Source: LH-M37 sp965602855 (GTDB lineage: Bacteria > Pseudomonadota > Gammaproteobacteria > SZUA-229). From it: a DNA stretch of 64,000 nt. Shown here one piece after another: positions 44,858 to 54,318 of the stretch (position 1 is its first letter; the number at the start of each line of letters is the position of its first letter). Under the pieces are notes generated by a model, which saw nothing but the letters and a program-made list of their open reading frames with translations, did no database searches and was not told the origin of the DNA. The stretch is taken from NCBI GenBank assembly GCA_965602855.1, contig CBFCZV010000005.1, positions 1 through 64,000 on the forward strand, read 5' to 3'. Both the position numbers and the translations under genes were made by a program.

Positions 44858-45160
44858 CTAAATCAGTTTAATGTTCCGCATAGAGTTGTCAATTTTTTCT
44901 GACAAGCTGTCGATGCGATCATTGAGCTCAGAGTGTTCTTCGGTAAGTGCCTGACTATTTAAAAGTTCATGGCTCATATTGAGTGCGGCCATCACAGCGA
45001 TGCGTTCAGTACCGATGACAGAACCTTTGTTTTTGATTTCATTGAGTTTTTCGTTGAGCATGCTGGCTGAGGCAAGAAGCGTCTCTTTTTCTTCAGCCGG
45101 ACAGGCAACGCGGTATTCTTTTTCCAGGATCTTGATGGACAGCGATTCTTGATCTTTCAC
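44858..45160 (-). CDS. zapA: Cell division protein ZapA
   Basis: ZapA bundles and stabilises FtsZ filaments. The 100-aa protein has IKILEKEYRVACPAEEKETL, the short globular domain, and the long C-terminal coiled coil with IAVMAALNMSHEL. It lies directly upstream of the 6S RNA gene, as in E. coli, and 22 bp after a ZapB-like gene on the same strand. Confidence 0.95.
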   Translation of the reverse strand: MKDQESLSIKILEKEYRVACPAEEKETLLASASMLNEKLNEIKNKGSVIGTERIAVMAALNMSHELLNSQALTEEHSELNDRIDSLSEKIDNSMRNIKLI

Positions 45161-45182
45161 GGTAAAACCCTTGAGGTGTGAT

Positions 45183-45395
45183 TTAAGCGTTTTCCATGGA
45201 GCGTAGGCGGGTAATCATGCCTTCAACCTGTCCACGAGCCTGTTCTTTTAGTTCGATTAAACCAGAGCGTTCGCTGGACATGTTGCTTAATTGCTTACGC
45301 AGGTCAGAATTTTCGTCGCTGAGGCGCTGGCATAGATCCAGTAGCTCATTGGCCTGACCTTCGAGGTGATCCATTTTTGTTTTTGTATCATTCAT
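45183..45395 (-). CDS. Small coiled-coil protein, ZapB-like (TIGR02449 type)
   Basis: A 70-aa coiled coil (heptad-rich LLDLCQRLSDENSDLRKQL). I chose ATG 45395 because residues before it in the long reading (start 45488) do not look like the family. It is upstream of zapA, so it probably works in division with ZapA/FtsZ. The identity as the TIGR02449 group is from its size, coiled coil and position. Confidence 0.82.
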   Translation of the reverse strand: MNDTKTKMDHLEGQANELLDLCQRLSDENSDLRKQLSNMSSERSGLIELKEQARGQVEGMITRLRSMENA

Positions 45396-45501
45396 GCGAC
45401 TAATAGTAGGATGTGATTTGACGATGGTCAAATGCCTGACGAGAATAATATTAGAATCTTTGCTCGTGGTAGAATGAGTCAAAATCACGAATTAGACAAT
45501 T

Positions 45502-46083
45502 ATGAATACACAACCTGATATTGAGATACTGGATGAGGCATTATTTAAAGTTAATGCCATGATGGGCGCGGCGGAATCACACGGCGTTTTATGCGGTATG
45601 TTGTGCGCCCGCGGTGCTATTGAGCTGTCTGAATGGATAGGTCATGTGCTGGGTGAGCAGGAAGAGGGCAATGTGTTGTTGCATGATATCGTGCATCAAT
45701 TGTCCGAGCTGCATCAGGTCACCATGGAAAAGGTGAATGATATTTCCGGTAGCTTTTATATGTTGTTGCCGGATGATGATGAGGATTTGATCGGACGTAC
45801 AGAGGCTCTGGCGGACTGGTGTCAGGGCTTTGTTTATGGTCTGGCTGCGGGTGGTATTAGTGATGACACTAAATTGCCGGGTGATACCCAGGAGATTTTG
45901 ATGGATTTTGTCGAGATTTCTCGAGCCGGGCATAGTACTGGTGATGATGACGTGATCGAAGTTGTCGACACCAATGAGGAAGATGAACTGGCTTTTGTCG
46001 AAGTGGTGGAATACGTTCGTACCGGTGTGCTGCTGATCAACGAGGAGCTGCAGTCCATGGTTCCTTCGCCCACTTTGCACTAA
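45502..46083 (+). CDS. ygfB: YgfB/YecA-type UPF0149 family protein
   Basis: A 193-aa acidic protein with AAESHGVLCGMLCARG, the UPF0149 signature, and ADWCQGFVYGLAAGG. It is the conserved upstream neighbour of pepP. Transcribed divergently from the zapB/zapA genes, matching the order in E. coli. The molecular role is not well established; YgfB in Pseudomonas has been tied to gene regulation. It is placed confidently by synteny. Confidence 0.92.
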   Translation: MNTQPDIEILDEALFKVNAMMGAAESHGVLCGMLCARGAIELSEWIGHVLGEQEEGNVLLHDIVHQLSELHQVTMEKVNDISGSFYMLLPDDDEDLIGRTEALADWCQGFVYGLAAGGISDDTKLPGDTQEILMDFVEISRAGHSTGDDDVIEVVDTNEEDELAFVEVVEYVRTGVLLINEELQSMVPSPTLH

Positions 46084-46105
46084 TTTTTTGTAACGATACA
46101 GATTG

Positions 46106-47407
46106 ATGAACAACAAAATTTACGCCCAGCGCCGCAAGCAGTTGATGAAAATGATGGGTAATGATTCCATCGCTATTTTGCCCGCCGCACCTTTGCTAAT
46201 TCGCAATCGTGATGTTGAGCATGGCTTCAGGCAGGACAGTGATTTTTATTATCTGAGTGGCTTTGTCGAGCCTGAGGCGGTGGTTGTGCTGGTGCCGGGA
46301 CGCAAGCAGGCGCAGTATATTTTATTTTGCCGTGAGCGCGATAAAAAGAAAGAAACCTGGAACGGTTATCGCTATGGCCCTGAAGGTGCGGTCGAGCACT
46401 TTGGCGCTGATGATGCTTTTCCTATTGATGATCTGGAAGAAATTCTACCGGGACTGATGGAGCACTGTGAAAGCGTGTATTACACCATCGGCCTGAATCC
46501 TGAATTCGATAAACACGTGATGAACTGCGTCAACAGCCTGCGTAAAAATTCACGTGGCGGCGTGCATGCACCGAATGAATTTGTCTCGCTGGATTATTTG
46601 CTGCACGACATGCGTTTGTACAAGAGTCGTGATGAAATTAAGTTGATGCGCAAGTCGGCAAAAATTTCTGTGCAGGCGCATATCAAGGCGATGAAAGTCT
46701 GTCAGCCAGATATGTATGAATACCAGCTTGAGGCTGAACTGCTTTATGAGTTTAATCGCAATGGTGCGGGCTGGGCTTATCCTTCCATCGTCGGTGGTGG
46801 TGCCAATAGCTGTATTTTGCACTACACCGAAAACAATCAGACGTTGAATGAGGGTGAAATGGTGCTGATTGATGCTGGTGCTGAATACGGTAGTTATGCC
46901 GCAGACATCACCCGAACTTTTCCGGTAAATGGCAAGTACAGTGTGCCGCAAAAAGAAATTTATGATCTGGTGCTGGCTTCTCAGGATGCCGCAATCAAAC
47001 AGGTTAAACCGGGTAATCATTGGAATGACCCGCACAACGCTGCGGTGAAAGTGCTGACCAAAGGTATGGTTGAGCTGGGTCTGCTCAAGGGCAAGCCCGC
47101 CGAGTTGATTAAAAAAGGTGATTATTCAAAATATTATATGCATCGCACCGGTCACTGGATTGGCATGGATGTGCACGATGTTGGCGATTACAAAGTTGAT
47201 GATGAATGGCGTTTGCTGGAGCCGGGCATGTGCCTGACCATCGAGCCGGGTCTGTACATACCTCACGGCAGCCGCGGTGCTAAACGATGGTGGAATATTG
47301 GCGTGCGTATCGAGGATGATGTGCTGGTGACCAAAGATGGTTGTGATTTGTTAACTAAGGGCTTGCCGCGAACTACTGAAGAAGTTGAAGCGGTGATGGC
47401 CTCCTAG
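46106..47407 (+). CDS. pepP: Xaa-Pro aminopeptidase
   Basis: Removes the N-terminal residue preceding proline; uses two Mn ions. The 433-aa protein has the pita-bread metal ligands: LIDAGAEYGSYAADITRTFP (Asp pair), MHRTGHWIGMDVHD (His), TIEPGLY (Glu) and VRIEDDVLV (Glu). I chose ATG 46106 over the overlapping TTG at 46103. It is followed by ubiH 10 bp later. Confidence 0.96.
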   Translation: MNNKIYAQRRKQLMKMMGNDSIAILPAAPLLIRNRDVEHGFRQDSDFYYLSGFVEPEAVVVLVPGRKQAQYILFCRERDKKKETWNGYRYGPEGAVEHFGADDAFPIDDLEEILPGLMEHCESVYYTIGLNPEFDKHVMNCVNSLRKNSRGGVHAPNEFVSLDYLLHDMRLYKSRDEIKLMRKSAKISVQAHIKAMKVCQPDMYEYQLEAELLYEFNRNGAGWAYPSIVGGGANSCILHYTENNQTLNEGEMVLIDAGAEYGSYAADITRTFPVNGKYSVPQKEIYDLVLASQDAAIKQVKPGNHWNDPHNAAVKVLTKGMVELGLLKGKPAELIKKGDYSKYYMHRTGHWIGMDVHDVGDYKVDDEWRLLEPGMCLTIEPGLYIPHGSRGAKRWWNIGVRIEDDVLVTKDGCDLLTKGLPRTTEEVEAVMAS

Positions 47408-47417
47408 CTGTTCGTTT

Positions 47418-48650
47418 ATGAGTGCTGAAACTAAAACCTGTGATGTGCTAATTATCGGCGGTGGCCTCGCCGGTGCCAGTCTCGCCTGTGCGCTGGAAGC
47501 CAGTGGTTTGTCGATTGAGATAATCGAAGCGCACCCGCTCAACACCGATAGCCAGCCCTGTTATGATGACCGCACCGTAGCGCTGTCTTATGGTAGTCGG
47601 GTTATTTTCGAAGCCATGGGTTTATGGGAGGCCATGGCCGATAAAATCGAGGCTATAAAAACCATTCATATTTCAGATCGTGGCCATTTGGGCGTGACGC
47701 GTTTACGCCATGATGAAGAGGGTGTTGAGGCTCTGGGTTATGTGGCTGAGAATCGAGTGTTGGGTGAAGTTTTGTATCAGCGTCTGGCCGATAATAAGAA
47801 TGTGAGCATGCACTGTCCTGCACAAGTGTTGAATTTGCAGCAGTCTGAGGAATCGGTATCAGTGTGTTATCAGCAGGATGGCGAAGAACATGCGTTGACG
47901 GCGGGGCTGCTGATTGTTGCCGATGGCGTGAACTCAAAAACTCGTGAGATGTTACAAATCGGCGTCAGCCGACAGGATTACCAGCAGAGCGCGGTGATTA
48001 CTAATGTCACGCCGGGGCAGCCACATCAGAATATTGCTTACGAGCGTTTCACCGATACCGGCCCACTGGCCTTTTTGCCGATAACGGATAATCGTTGTTC
48101 GGTGGTCTGGACGGTGCCCAGCGAGCAGGCGGACGAACTGGCTGCGCTGGATGAGGAAACCTTTCTTGAAAAACTCCAGCAGCGATTTGGCTTTCGCCTT
48201 GGCTATTTGCAGAAAACCGGACAGCGGCATGTCTACCCTCTGGCGCTGGTTGAAGCAACACAGGTGGTGCGTGGTCGCGTGGTGCTGATGGGTAATGCCG
48301 CACACGCCATTCATCCGGTGGCGGGGCAGGGATTTAATCTGGCGCTGCGGGATATTGCATTGCTGGCTGAATTGCTGACTTTGTCATCATCTCAGTCGAT
48401 GCAGGAAACGCTGGCTACTTACGTGGAGATGCGTGAGCAGGATGCGCAGCAGGTTTATCGCCTGACTGATACATTGGTGAAAGTGTTTTCTAATGATTTT
48501 TTTGTGCTGGGGCATGCTCGTTCAGTTGGCTTGTTGGCCACAGATTTGATGCCCTTTGTAAAGCACAAACTGGCACGCCAGAGCATGGGTCTGAGTGGCC
48601 GCCTGTCTCGTCTGGGTCGAGGCTTGAAGCTGGGTAGATCGCATGTCTGA
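47418..48650 (+). CDS. ubiH: 2-polyprenyl-6-methoxyphenol hydroxylase (UbiH)
   Basis: This FAD monooxygenase hydroxylates the ubiquinone ring at C1. The 410-aa protein has the dinucleotide fold LIIGGGLAGASLACALE, the DDRTVALSYGSR segment, and GNAAHAIHPVAGQGFNLALRD. Its stop overlaps the next gene by 8 bp, so the two are coupled. It sits between pepP and the ubiI gene, the E. coli order. Among UbiH/UbiI/UbiF homologues this assignment rests on order and motif. Confidence 0.92.
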   Translation: MSAETKTCDVLIIGGGLAGASLACALEASGLSIEIIEAHPLNTDSQPCYDDRTVALSYGSRVIFEAMGLWEAMADKIEAIKTIHISDRGHLGVTRLRHDEEGVEALGYVAENRVLGEVLYQRLADNKNVSMHCPAQVLNLQQSEESVSVCYQQDGEEHALTAGLLIVADGVNSKTREMLQIGVSRQDYQQSAVITNVTPGQPHQNIAYERFTDTGPLAFLPITDNRCSVVWTVPSEQADELAALDEETFLEKLQQRFGFRLGYLQKTGQRHVYPLALVEATQVVRGRVVLMGNAAHAIHPVAGQGFNLALRDIALLAELLTLSSSQSMQETLATYVEMREQDAQQVYRLTDTLVKVFSNDFFVLGHARSVGLLATDLMPFVKHKLARQSMGLSGRLSRLGRGLKLGRSHV

Positions 48651-49827
48651 AAATAGTCGAACTCACTATGATGTGCTGATTGTCGGCGGTGGCATGGTTG
48701 GCCTGACGCTGGCCAATCTATTGCATGATTCCGGTTTGCAGATTGGCGTGCTTGAAAAGTTTGAACCAAAGGAAGTGGGTGACGAGGTGGATATTCGTGT
48801 CTCGGCGATCAATCGTGCTTCCCTGAATATTTTTAAGTCTATCGGCGCCTGGCCAGAAATGGCGATGCGTGCCGGTGTCTATCACGATATGCACGTCTGG
48901 GATTCGACCGGTGCTGGCATGATTCATTTTGATGCCGCTGAAGCCGGTCTGGATGCACTGGGTTACATTATCAAAAACACTGTGATTCAACAGGCTTTGC
49001 AGCGTAGCCTTGAGACGGCTGACAATATTGACTGGATTTGTCCGGCCATCATTAACACAATTAAATTAGGTGATGACGTTCAGCAATTACACCTTGATGA
49101 CGGGCGTATCCTGGAGTGCAGTTTACTCGCCGGTGCTGATGGCTCACGCTCACAGGTGAGAGCCGCGGCAGGAATTGAGTTCGAGCGCGTATCTTACGGG
49201 CAGCGGGCGATCGTCTGCACCGTGGAAACTGAGCAGCCACACGCTGAGACCGCATGGCAGTGTTTCACCCCGGATGGCCCACTGGCTTTTTTGCCTTTGG
49301 TGAATGGCCAGAGCTCCATTGTCTGGTCGCTGGAAGAGAACAAGGTGGATGCCATGCTGGTGCTGGATGAAACCGCGTTTTGCCGTGAGCTGGAACAGGC
49401 GTTTGAATATCAGTTGGGAACGGTTAAGTTGGTTAGCTCGCGAGCCGCTTTCCCGCTGGGTCATGGTCATGTCGATCAATACGTGCAGAATGGTTTGGCG
49501 CTGGTTGGTGATGCAGCTCATAACATCCATCCACTGGCGGGTCAGGGTGCTAACCTCGGCTTTCTCGACGCGGCGGCGCTGGCAGAAGTCATCATGCAGG
49601 CTCATGCAGCCAATCGACAGTGGTTTGCTTTGCACACGCTGAGAAAATACGAGCGTGCGCGTAAGGGAGAAAACCAGCTGATGGAATCGGCCATGACCGG
49701 TTTTAAATTATTGTTTAGCAACGATAGTCCTGTTCTATCCACGGTGCGCAATGCGGGTCTGGTGATGGTCGATGAACTGCCAGTAATAAAACAGCAGTTT
49801 ATGAGGCATGCTTTGGGTGCTGATTAA
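48643..49827 (+). CDS. ubiI: UbiI/VisC-type ubiquinone FAD-dependent hydroxylase
   Basis: A 394-aa paralogue of UbiH. It has LIVGGGMVGLTLANLL, ISAINRASLNIFKS-type substrate region (residues 45-62), and GDAAHNIHPLAGQGANLGFLD. UbiI hydroxylates C5. With UbiH (C1) here and Coq7 (C6) at 36 kb, the three ring hydroxylations can be covered without UbiF. ATG overlaps the ubiH end. The gcvT gene begins 80 bp later. Confidence 0.88.
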   Translation: MSENSRTHYDVLIVGGGMVGLTLANLLHDSGLQIGVLEKFEPKEVGDEVDIRVSAINRASLNIFKSIGAWPEMAMRAGVYHDMHVWDSTGAGMIHFDAAEAGLDALGYIIKNTVIQQALQRSLETADNIDWICPAIINTIKLGDDVQQLHLDDGRILECSLLAGADGSRSQVRAAAGIEFERVSYGQRAIVCTVETEQPHAETAWQCFTPDGPLAFLPLVNGQSSIVWSLEENKVDAMLVLDETAFCRELEQAFEYQLGTVKLVSSRAAFPLGHGHVDQYVQNGLALVGDAAHNIHPLAGQGANLGFLDAAALAEVIMQAHAANRQWFALHTLRKYERARKGENQLMESAMTGFKLLFSNDSPVLSTVRNAGLVMVDELPVIKQQFMRHALGAD

Positions 49828-49907
49828 GATAAAATTTGGGGTATTTTTCGCAAGGAACGTAGTAGCATAGGCCTTCGAATTATTGAATAAATATTGAGTT
49901 TGTAGCG

Positions 49908-50990
49908 ATGAGCCAGAAGACAGTTTTATACGACAAGCACGTTGAATATGGCGGCAAGATGGTGGACTTTGCTGGCTGGCAGATGCCGGTGAATTATGGT
50001 TCACAGATGGATGAACATCATTATGTGCGTCAGGATGCGGGCATGTTTGACGTTTCGCATATGACCATTGTTGATTTAAAAGGCGAGCGCGTTACTGATT
50101 TCCTGCGTTATTTACTGGCCAATGATGTCGCCAAACTGAAAGAGGAAGGCAAGGCTCTATACAGCTGCATGCTTAAAGAAGACGGTGGTGTGATTGACGA
50201 TCTCATCGTTTATTACATGAATGATAGCTGGTATCGCATGGTAGTGAATGCCGGAACGCGTGGTAAAGATATGGTATGGATCAACCAGCAGGCGCCGAGT
50301 TTCAGTGTAGATGTCAATGAACGCGCTGATACTGCCATGATCGCTGTGCAGGGTCCGAAGGCGATTGAAAAAGCTATTTCAGTTTTGCCAGTGGATGAGG
50401 TTGAAGTGGTGGCCGAGATGAAGCGATTCTCTGGTGCGGATTGTGGTGAGTGGTTTATCGGACGTACGGGTTATACCGGTGAAGATGGTTTTGAGATCAT
50501 GCTGCCCGAATCCGAAGCGCCTGCGTTCTGGGATAAACTGGCACACGCGGGTGTGAAGCCCTGTGGTTTAGGTGCACGTGACACCCTGCGTTTGGAAGCT
50601 GGTATGAACCTTTATGGCTCGGATATGACAGAAGAAACCTCTCCGCTGATTTCAGGTCTGGGCTGGACGATTGCGTGGCAGCCGGAAGATCGAGATTTTA
50701 TTGGTCGTGCTGCCATTGCGCAGGAACGTGAGCAGGGTGTCAGCCAGAAAATAGTTGGTCTGGTGCTGGAAGAACGTGGCGTTTTGCGCGGTCATCAGAA
50801 AGTCGTGGTTGAAAATGTTGGTGAAGGTGAGATTACTAGTGGCACTTTTTCTCCAACTTTGAAACAATCCATAGCTCTGGCACGAGTACCGGCTGAGACG
50901 GGTGAATCCTGTCAGGTTGAGATTCGTGGAAAGTTATTAAATGCCCGCGTGGTGAAGCCGGTTTTTGTGCGTGATGGCAAACCCGTATAA
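49908..50990 (+). CDS. gcvT: Glycine cleavage system T protein (aminomethyltransferase)
   Basis: Transfers the methylene group from lipoyl-GcvH to tetrahydrofolate. The 360-aa protein opens with TVLYDKHVEYGGKMVDFAGW and contains VQGPKA, GRTGYTGEDGFEIMLP and GLGARDTLRLEAGMNLYG. The 80-bp upstream gap is too short for a tandem glycine riboswitch. It heads the operon gcvT-gcvH-gcvPA-gcvPB. Confidence 0.96.
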   Translation: MSQKTVLYDKHVEYGGKMVDFAGWQMPVNYGSQMDEHHYVRQDAGMFDVSHMTIVDLKGERVTDFLRYLLANDVAKLKEEGKALYSCMLKEDGGVIDDLIVYYMNDSWYRMVVNAGTRGKDMVWINQQAPSFSVDVNERADTAMIAVQGPKAIEKAISVLPVDEVEVVAEMKRFSGADCGEWFIGRTGYTGEDGFEIMLPESEAPAFWDKLAHAGVKPCGLGARDTLRLEAGMNLYGSDMTEETSPLISGLGWTIAWQPEDRDFIGRAAIAQEREQGVSQKIVGLVLEERGVLRGHQKVVVENVGEGEITSGTFSPTLKQSIALARVPAETGESCQVEIRGKLLNARVVKPVFVRDGKPV

Positions 50991-51029
50991 AAGAATAAAT
51001 ATATAGAAAAGTAATAGGACGGATTTATT

Positions 51030-51416
51030 ATGAGTGATGTACCTTCAGAATTAAAATACACAGCAGCGCACGAATGGGTGCGTCAGGAAGGCGATGGCAG
51101 TGTCACCATCGGTATTACCGATCACGCGCAGGAATTACTGGGCGATCTGGTGTTCGTTGAATTGCCGGAAGTGGGTTCAGACTTAACCGTAGGTGATGCC
51201 TGTTGTGTAGTGGAATCCGTGAAAGCGGCTTCGGATGTGTACATGCCGATCAGTGGCGAAATCACCGAGGTGAATGAAGTGCTGGCTGATGCGCCGGAGA
51301 CCATCAATGATTCTGCTTTTGATGATGGCTGGTTGTTCAAAGTTCAGCCCTCCGCTGAGGTCGAGCTGGATGATCTGATGGATGCCGATGCTTATGAGGC
51401 TGAGATTGCCGACTAG
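51030..51416 (+). CDS. gcvH: Glycine cleavage system H protein
   Basis: The lipoylated swinging-arm protein. The 128-aa protein has YTAAHEWVR, and lipoyl lysine Lys65 in VVESVKAASDVY. C-terminal FDDGWLFKV is typical. It lies 39 bp after gcvT and is followed by a terminator-like hairpin before gcvPA. Confidence 0.97.
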   Translation: MSDVPSELKYTAAHEWVRQEGDGSVTIGITDHAQELLGDLVFVELPEVGSDLTVGDACCVVESVKAASDVYMPISGEITEVNEVLADAPETINDSAFDDGWLFKVQPSAEVELDDLMDADAYEAEIAD

Positions 51417-51426
51417 TTTTGATGAA

Positions 51427-51468
51427 TACCTCTGTCATGACCGCCCGGTTTTGGCGGAGGTGTTTTTT
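51427..51468 (+). terminator. Terminator-like hairpin between gcvH and gcvPA
   Basis: CCGCC (51441-51445) pairs with GGCGG (51453-51457), with an outer CCTC/GAGG pairing and a T-run. It may partly separate gcvTH from gcvPAB and set lower P-protein expression. Confidence 0.65.
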
Positions 51469-51499
51469 ATTTTTTAATACTAAAACGTAACCCAAGCCA

Positions 51500-52858
51500 A
51501 TGCCCTTTATTCCCCATACTGAACAGGAAATCGCTGAGATGTTGCAGGCGATTGGTGTCAATGACATCAGTGTATTGTTCGAAGAGATCCCTGCTCATTT
51601 ATTAGCCGGTGAATTATCTGAAGTGCCGGTAGGCATGAATGAAATGGAAATTTCACGCTTGATGCATGCACGTGCGGCGCAGCATCCGCAGTCGGTTTGT
51701 TTTCTAGGAGCTGGTGCTTACGAGCATCATATCCCAGCAGCGGTCTGGGAAATCACCACACGTGGTGAATATTACAGCGCCTACACGCCGTATCAGGCTG
51801 AGGCTTCACAGGGCACTTTGCAGCTAACCTACGAATACCAGAGCATGATGACGGCACTGACCGGCATGGATGTTTCGAACGCCTCTTTGTACGATGGTGC
51901 TTCTGGACTGGCGGAAGCTGTGTTGATGGCGGTACGCGGTAATCGTAAATCAAAGTCGCGCAAAATTTTGCTGCCGACTACGGTGCATCCGGCTTATAGA
52001 AAAACTACGCAGACGATAGTTCAGGGTCAGAACATCGAACTGTGCGAAGTGGCTTATGACGAAGCTAGTGGTGTCACTAGTCTGGATGCTTTTAAACAAC
52101 AGGCCGGTGATGACATCACCGCTGTAGTGATTCAACAACCCAATTTCTTTGGTAATCTGGAAGCAGTGGATGAGATTACTGACTGGGCGCACGAGAATAA
52201 TATTCTGGTGATTGCAGTGGTGAATCCTCTAACACTGGCAATTTTGAAAGCGCCGGGTGAGTGGGGAGCTAACGGTGTAGATATCGCCTGTGGTGATGGT
52301 CAGCCTCTGGGCGCGCCATTGTCAGCCGGTGGCCCTTATTACGGTTTTATCTGTTGTACGCAGGCACTGGTTCGTCAGATGCCGGGTCGCATCGTCGGTC
52401 GCACGGTCGATCAGGATGGCAAGGAAGGTTTTGTCTTAACCCTGCAGGCGCGTGAGCAACATATCCGCCGTTCCAAAGCGACGTCTAATATTTGTACTAA
52501 TCAGGGACTGGTGGTGACTGCTTCGACCATACATATGTCGATACTGGGTGCCAGTGGTTTGGAAAAAGCCGCGGCTGCCTGTCACGCCAATACGGTCTCG
52601 CTGGTAAAACAGTTGTCGCAAATTGATGGTGTTGAGTGTGCCTTTAATCATCCTTATTTTCACGAAGCCGTGTTGAAGTTAAAGAAACCGGCGAGTGAAG
52701 TGTTGGTGGAGTTGGCAGAGAAAAATATTCTGGGTGGTTATGATTTATCTGAATCTTATCCCGAGCTGGGTAATGCAATTTTAGTTTGCGCCACTGAAAT
52801 GCGAACCGATGAAGAGATTAGTGCTTACGCAAAAGCACTAGTAGAGGTGATCGCCTGA
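51500..52858 (+). CDS. gcvPA: Glycine dehydrogenase subunit 1 (P protein, N-terminal half)
   Basis: Decarboxylates glycine with subunit 2. The 452-aa protein has MPFIPHTEQEIAEML, FLGAGAYEHHIPA, YTPYQAEASQGTLQ, SLYDGASGLAEA, and GRTVDQDGKEGFVLTLQARE. The P protein is split here into two genes; E. coli has one fused gcvP. Its stop overlaps the gcvPB start by 1 nt (TGATG). Confidence 0.97.
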   Translation: MPFIPHTEQEIAEMLQAIGVNDISVLFEEIPAHLLAGELSEVPVGMNEMEISRLMHARAAQHPQSVCFLGAGAYEHHIPAAVWEITTRGEYYSAYTPYQAEASQGTLQLTYEYQSMMTALTGMDVSNASLYDGASGLAEAVLMAVRGNRKSKSRKILLPTTVHPAYRKTTQTIVQGQNIELCEVAYDEASGVTSLDAFKQQAGDDITAVVIQQPNFFGNLEAVDEITDWAHENNILVIAVVNPLTLAILKAPGEWGANGVDIACGDGQPLGAPLSAGGPYYGFICCTQALVRQMPGRIVGRTVDQDGKEGFVLTLQAREQHIRRSKATSNICTNQGLVVTASTIHMSILGASGLEKAAAACHANTVSLVKQLSQIDGVECAFNHPYFHEAVLKLKKPASEVLVELAEKNILGGYDLSESYPELGNAILVCATEMRTDEEISAYAKALVEVIA

Positions 52859-54315
52859 TGTTAATTTTCGAACATTCAAAAGCCGGTCGAGAAGGTGCGC
52901 CACAGTCACCGAAGAAAAAAGCCAGTGTCATCGATATTCCTGATTCCTTTTTGAGAAAACAAAGTGCAGCCTTGCCCGAAGTTTCAGAAATGCAGGCAGT
53001 GCGTCATTACACACAGCTGTCGCAAAAGAATTTTTCTATTGATACCCATTTCTATCCACTGGGTTCGTGCACCATGAAGTACAACCCGCGCGCCTGTAAT
53101 ACGCTGGCGATGTTGCCGGGCTTTTTGTCGCGTCACCCGATGGCACCCGAAGCACAGTCGCAGGGTTTTCTTGCCTGCATGTACGAGCTGCAAACCATGT
53201 TGTCTGATGTCACCGGTATGGCGGCTTTCTCGTTGGCACCGATGGCCGGCGCACAGGGTGAGTTTGCCGGTGTCGCCATGATCGAGGCTTATCACAAGTC
53301 ACGCGGCGACGATGCGCGTAAAGAAATTTTAGTGCCGAATGCAGCGCACGGTACTAATCCGGCCACTGCCACCATGTGTGGTTTCAGTGTGCGTGAAATT
53401 CCAACGCTGGAAAATGGTGACGTTGATCTTGAAGCTTTAAAAGCCGCCGTCGGCCCCGAAACTGCGGGGCTAATGCTGACCAATCCTTCAACGCTAGGTG
53501 TGTTCGAACGCCAGATCGAAACCATCGCTAAAGTGGTACATGAGGCGGGCGGTCTGCTGTATTACGATGGTGCCAACCTGAATGCGATTCTCGGAAAAAT
53601 TCGACCCGGTGATATGGGTTTTGATGTAATCCACAGTAATCTGCATAAAACATTTTCAACGCCCCACGGTGGTGGTGGCCCCGGTGCTGGTGCGGTCGGT
53701 GTTGCTGAAAGACTGAAACCATTTTTACCGCTACCCGTTGTCACCAAAGAAGGTGAAGACTATCGCTGGATGACGGAGAAAGATTTGCCGGAAACGATAG
53801 GCCGCTTATCTGCGTTCATGGGCAATGCGGGTGTACTGTTACGCGCTTATATTTACATGCGCATGCTGGGTCGTGAAGGTATGGTGCGAGTGGCTGAGTT
53901 TGCTACCTTGAATGCCAACTATATGATGAGTGAGGCCAAACGCCGAGGTTTTGAACTGGCGATTCCTGATCGACGAGCCAGTCATGAATTTATTATCACG
54001 CTGAAAAATGAAGCGCGTGATCTACACGTAACGGCGATGGACTTCGCTAAACGCTTACTGGATTTAGGCTACCACGCACCAACTACCTATTTCCCTCTGC
54101 TGGTGCCTGAGTGTTTATTGATCGAGCCAACAGAAACCGAAGCCAAGGAAGCGCTGGATGGTTTTATGGGTGCGTTAGAACAAATTCGTGAAGAAGCCAA
54201 AACCGATGTCGACCTGGTTAAGGGCGCGCCTTATACCTTGCCGGTAAAACGTCTGGATGAAGTCAGAGCTGCACGTCAGCTCGATCTTGCCTGGAAGGGC
54301 GATGAAGTTGAATAG
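52858..54315 (+). CDS. gcvPB: Glycine dehydrogenase subunit 2 (P protein, C-terminal half)
   Basis: Carries the PLP-binding half of the P protein. The 485-aa protein has FYPLGSCTMKYNPR, PNAAHGTNPATA, YYDGANLNAI and NLHKTFSTPHGGGGPG with PLP-lysine Lys264. It is coupled to gcvPA by overlapping stop/start. The operon ends here; a convergent GGDEF gene follows 3 bp later. Confidence 0.97.
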   Translation: MLIFEHSKAGREGAPQSPKKKASVIDIPDSFLRKQSAALPEVSEMQAVRHYTQLSQKNFSIDTHFYPLGSCTMKYNPRACNTLAMLPGFLSRHPMAPEAQSQGFLACMYELQTMLSDVTGMAAFSLAPMAGAQGEFAGVAMIEAYHKSRGDDARKEILVPNAAHGTNPATATMCGFSVREIPTLENGDVDLEALKAAVGPETAGLMLTNPSTLGVFERQIETIAKVVHEAGGLLYYDGANLNAILGKIRPGDMGFDVIHSNLHKTFSTPHGGGGPGAGAVGVAERLKPFLPLPVVTKEGEDYRWMTEKDLPETIGRLSAFMGNAGVLLRAYIYMRMLGREGMVRVAEFATLNANYMMSEAKRRGFELAIPDRRASHEFIITLKNEARDLHVTAMDFAKRLLDLGYHAPTTYFPLLVPECLLIEPTETEAKEALDGFMGALEQIREEAKTDVDLVKGAPYTLPVKRLDEVRAARQLDLAWKGDEVE

Positions 54316-54318
54316 AGC

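Noticed and set aside
45589..46116. A 175-aa antisense ORF over ygfB.
   Set aside because: ygfB is supported by motif and synteny. The antisense frame has no supporting evidence.
49828..49907. Possible glycine riboswitch before gcvT.
   Set aside because: The 80-bp gap is too short for a glycine riboswitch, and its conserved core was not seen.
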